From Anaerolineaceae bacterium (GTDB lineage: Bacteria > Chloroflexota > Anaerolineae > Aggregatilineales > Phototrophicaceae): a stretch of DNA of 64,000 nt. Below, one piece after another: positions 62,376 through 64,000 of this stretch; within the stretch, counting starts at the first letter, position 1; every line of letters begins with the position of its first letter. The translations under genes and the position numbers were made by a program. The notes below the pieces were generated by a model. It did no database searches. It was not told the origin of the DNA and saw only the letters and a list, made by a program, of their open reading frames with translations. The stretch is from assembly GCA_020634115.1 (NCBI GenBank), contig JACKCH010000011.1:372001-436000 (forward strand), in the 5' to 3' direction.

Positions 62376-63734
62376 CTACTCCGCCGAAACCAGCCGGATT
62401 TCATCTATCCATAGTTCCGCCTCCAGCGACTTCTCCCAGTCGCCAAATCCGAAACTGATGTCACGAACATAGGCAGGGTCAAATACATCCAGCCCCTCAT
62501 CCCCCATCCAATCGGGTTTCACGAAGTCTTCCCACAGCAATGTTACCGGTTCCCAATCGCCGACGGGCGGTGTCATTTCGGCTGCAAAGGGTGTGGAATC
62601 ATCATGGTGTTCCGGGTCGGCGATGGCGATATACACATTCACCAGCATGTCGGGCTGGTTGGTTTTCCAGTGGAACGAGATACCACTGGCCGAACTCCAA
62701 TCCTGTAACGGTTCAAAACCCATCCCGAAGTTGCCATACTGCTGCGGTGGCGAGCTAAAGGTGATATGAAGCGCATGTTCACTATCCACGCCGGGCGTGA
62801 CCAACTCCAACGCACCGATTGCGACATCGGCATCACCATACGTCCACCAGCGGTCAACCAATTGGCTGGCATCCAGCTCGAAATCGGCAAGCATATCGCC
62901 GGGCATCACCGCAGCGAGCGGCGCAGTGGTCACTGTTTCCGGCTGGACAAGCTGCGGCTGCACACTCGGCTCGCCAGGAACGAAATTACGGGCGGCCTCA
63001 TCCACGAAAGCCACCAGAATCGGCCCGACCATCCCGTTCGCCAGATCGTTAGGGTGGCTGTCCCATTCATCATCGGGGCGGTACTCAGTCCGCAGAAAAC
63101 CATCCTCGTCAGCCAACAGTGAAAAGAAATCGAACACAAATACGTTGGGATGCCCTTCCAGGTATTCCGCAGAGGTCAGGTATGCCGACCAGCGGCGGGC
63201 GCGAGCGGCGTTTTCCAGCGTGGTGGAATTGGGCACCAGCGGCGGGGTTGACCAGGCGATAAAGAGTTTATCCGGATACTGATCCATCACATCGCGGATG
63301 GTGAGATAGTAACGTTGGTAAGCGGCAAACATCTCCTCATCGATTATATCCGACGTGGGAAAGCAGCTTTTGAAGATAATGACATCCTGTTGCAGCATGT
63401 GGCTGAAGGTGTTGGTCGGCGGGTCGGTGAAGGGCTGCTGGAAGATTTCATACCAGCCGTCCGGGTCGGTGTTATCGCCCGGCACATCCCAATTGATACC
63501 CAGGTACTCGCCTGCCGGATCAACTAGCCCTTCGTCGTTATACCCATGATCCCAGAACGCATAGCCTAAATCTGTGAAAGCTCCCCGGAGATGCCCCCCT
63601 TGAATGACACCTAATCCGGTGGAGTGGTGCATAAAAATGATACTGATTGGCTCATTATCCTGGGCTGTCACGCTGCTAAACCCAACCAACAACAGCGCCA
63701 TCATCCCCAGAATGAACAACATACGCTTGCTCAT
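62376..63734 (-). CDS. Secreted protein with SGNH-like and CIA30/CBM-like domains
   Basis: Signal peptide (1-25, SSVTAQDN). The first domain (about 28-250) begins SIIFMHHSTG and contains VIIFKSCFPTSDI, and SHPNDLANGM with a late His. The pattern fits an SGNH-hydrolase-like fold but the catalytic triad is not certain. The second domain (about 280-450; MLADFELDASQLVDRWWTYGDADV, then DISFGFGDWEKSLEAELWIDEI) resembles CIA30/CBM11-like carbohydrate-binding jelly rolls. It may act on polysaccharide or ester groups outside the cell. AAAGG precedes the ATG. Confidence 0.7.
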   Translation of the reverse strand: MSKRMLFILGMMALLLVGFSSVTAQDNEPISIIFMHHSTGLGVIQGGHLRGAFTDLGYAFWDHGYNDEGLVDPAGEYLGINWDVPGDNTDPDGWYEIFQQPFTDPPTNTFSHMLQQDVIIFKSCFPTSDIIDEEMFAAYQRYYLTIRDVMDQYPDKLFIAWSTPPLVPNSTTLENAARARRWSAYLTSAEYLEGHPNVFVFDFFSLLADEDGFLRTEYRPDDEWDSHPNDLANGMVGPILVAFVDEAARNFVPGEPSVQPQLVQPETVTTAPLAAVMPGDMLADFELDASQLVDRWWTYGDADVAIGALELVTPGVDSEHALHITFSSPPQQYGNFGMGFEPLQDWSSASGISFHWKTNQPDMLVNVYIAIADPEHHDDSTPFAAEMTPPVGDWEPVTLLWEDFVKPDWMGDEGLDVFDPAYVRDISFGFGDWEKSLEAELWIDEIRLVSAE

Positions 63735-64000
63735 GTTTTGACTGCCTTTCTGAATGCATCGCTGGCGTTCCGGCCTTGGCCGAAATAACCAGCTATATTC
63801 CGGTTTATTGACCGGAATGAGAGTGCCTTGGATTAAAGGGTTTCCCCGCGCAAATCAGAAAACGACAGCAACCTACTCTTATTGTAACCCGGCAATGGCT
63901 CATCAAGTGTTGTATTTCGGACAACACTGAGGTCTCGTATCATGACAGTGAAGCCATACGCGACTTCACGCCTTCTTCTTTTTCCCCTTTGCCAGATTTT
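63735..64000. other. Intergenic end of window
   Basis: 266 bases upstream of the secreted two-domain protein gene. It contains a short inverted repeat ATTCCGGT / ACCGGAAT around 63795-63820, which could be an operator. No gene is seen before the window ends. Confidence 0.35.

Overview
The window is about 64 kb of a moderately GC-rich bacterial chromosome. The gene set suggests a Chloroflexota genome, probably Anaerolineae-like. Clues are the MoxR / DUF58 / DUF4129 / DUF4350 block with a SpoIIM-type membrane protein, a DUF951 gene beside an MGDG-synthase-like glycosyltransferase, a LuxR-HTH STAND ATPase, many secreted beta-propeller, TPR and SH3 proteins, and a sugar ABC transporter without its own ATPase. 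This taxonomic call is inferred from gene content only.

Layout. 0-13 kb: end of an FtsX-type ABC permease, a PP2C phosphatase, two M42 aminopeptidases, a haem-binding protein, TrpB2, an LLM oxidoreductase, a cupin, a secreted protein of unknown function and an M1 peptidase. 13-21 kb: a two-component signalling cluster with a double-receiver regulator, a GNAT-GAF-PAS kinase whose phospho-accepting His is replaced by Tyr, a 7TM multi-PAS kinase, a receiver-kinase hybrid and a decayed kinase fragment. 21-27 kb: a membrane-anchored small protein, ApbE, an SH3 protein and a ferric-reductase-like membrane protein, facing an OmpR/HAMP-kinase pair. 27-35 kb: a five-gene MoxR-type block followed by RDD and SpoIIM genes. 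35-39.5 kb: L-arabinose catabolism (araB-like, araD, araA), a serine-recombinase remnant and tRNA-Val(CAC). 39.5-47.8 kb: NAGPA-type lipoprotein, glycosyltransferase + DUF951, an NHL-type propeller, and a sugar ABC transporter operon ending in a macro-domain-like protein. 48-64 kb: a STAND regulator split by an in-frame stop, an S9 peptidase, an SDR, tryptophanase, a TPR protein, dnaN, DUF2283, three co-directional genes ending in a methyltransferase, a WD40 protein and a secreted two-domain protein.

Two genome-scale patterns stand out. First, several single genes are bracketed by direct repeats made of pieces of a neighbouring gene or spacer (cupin fragment, methyltransferase 3' end, a 42-bp spacer repeat), and the MoxR block is bracketed by a repeat resembling the 3' end of the tRNA-Val. 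Second, a dispersed family of short palindromes, often with GTAGGG / CCCTAC ends, sits in gaps at gene 3' ends, where they probably act as terminators or REP-like elements.

No CRISPR array, prophage, intact insertion sequence or rRNA operon was seen. One short stretch resembles part of 23S rRNA.
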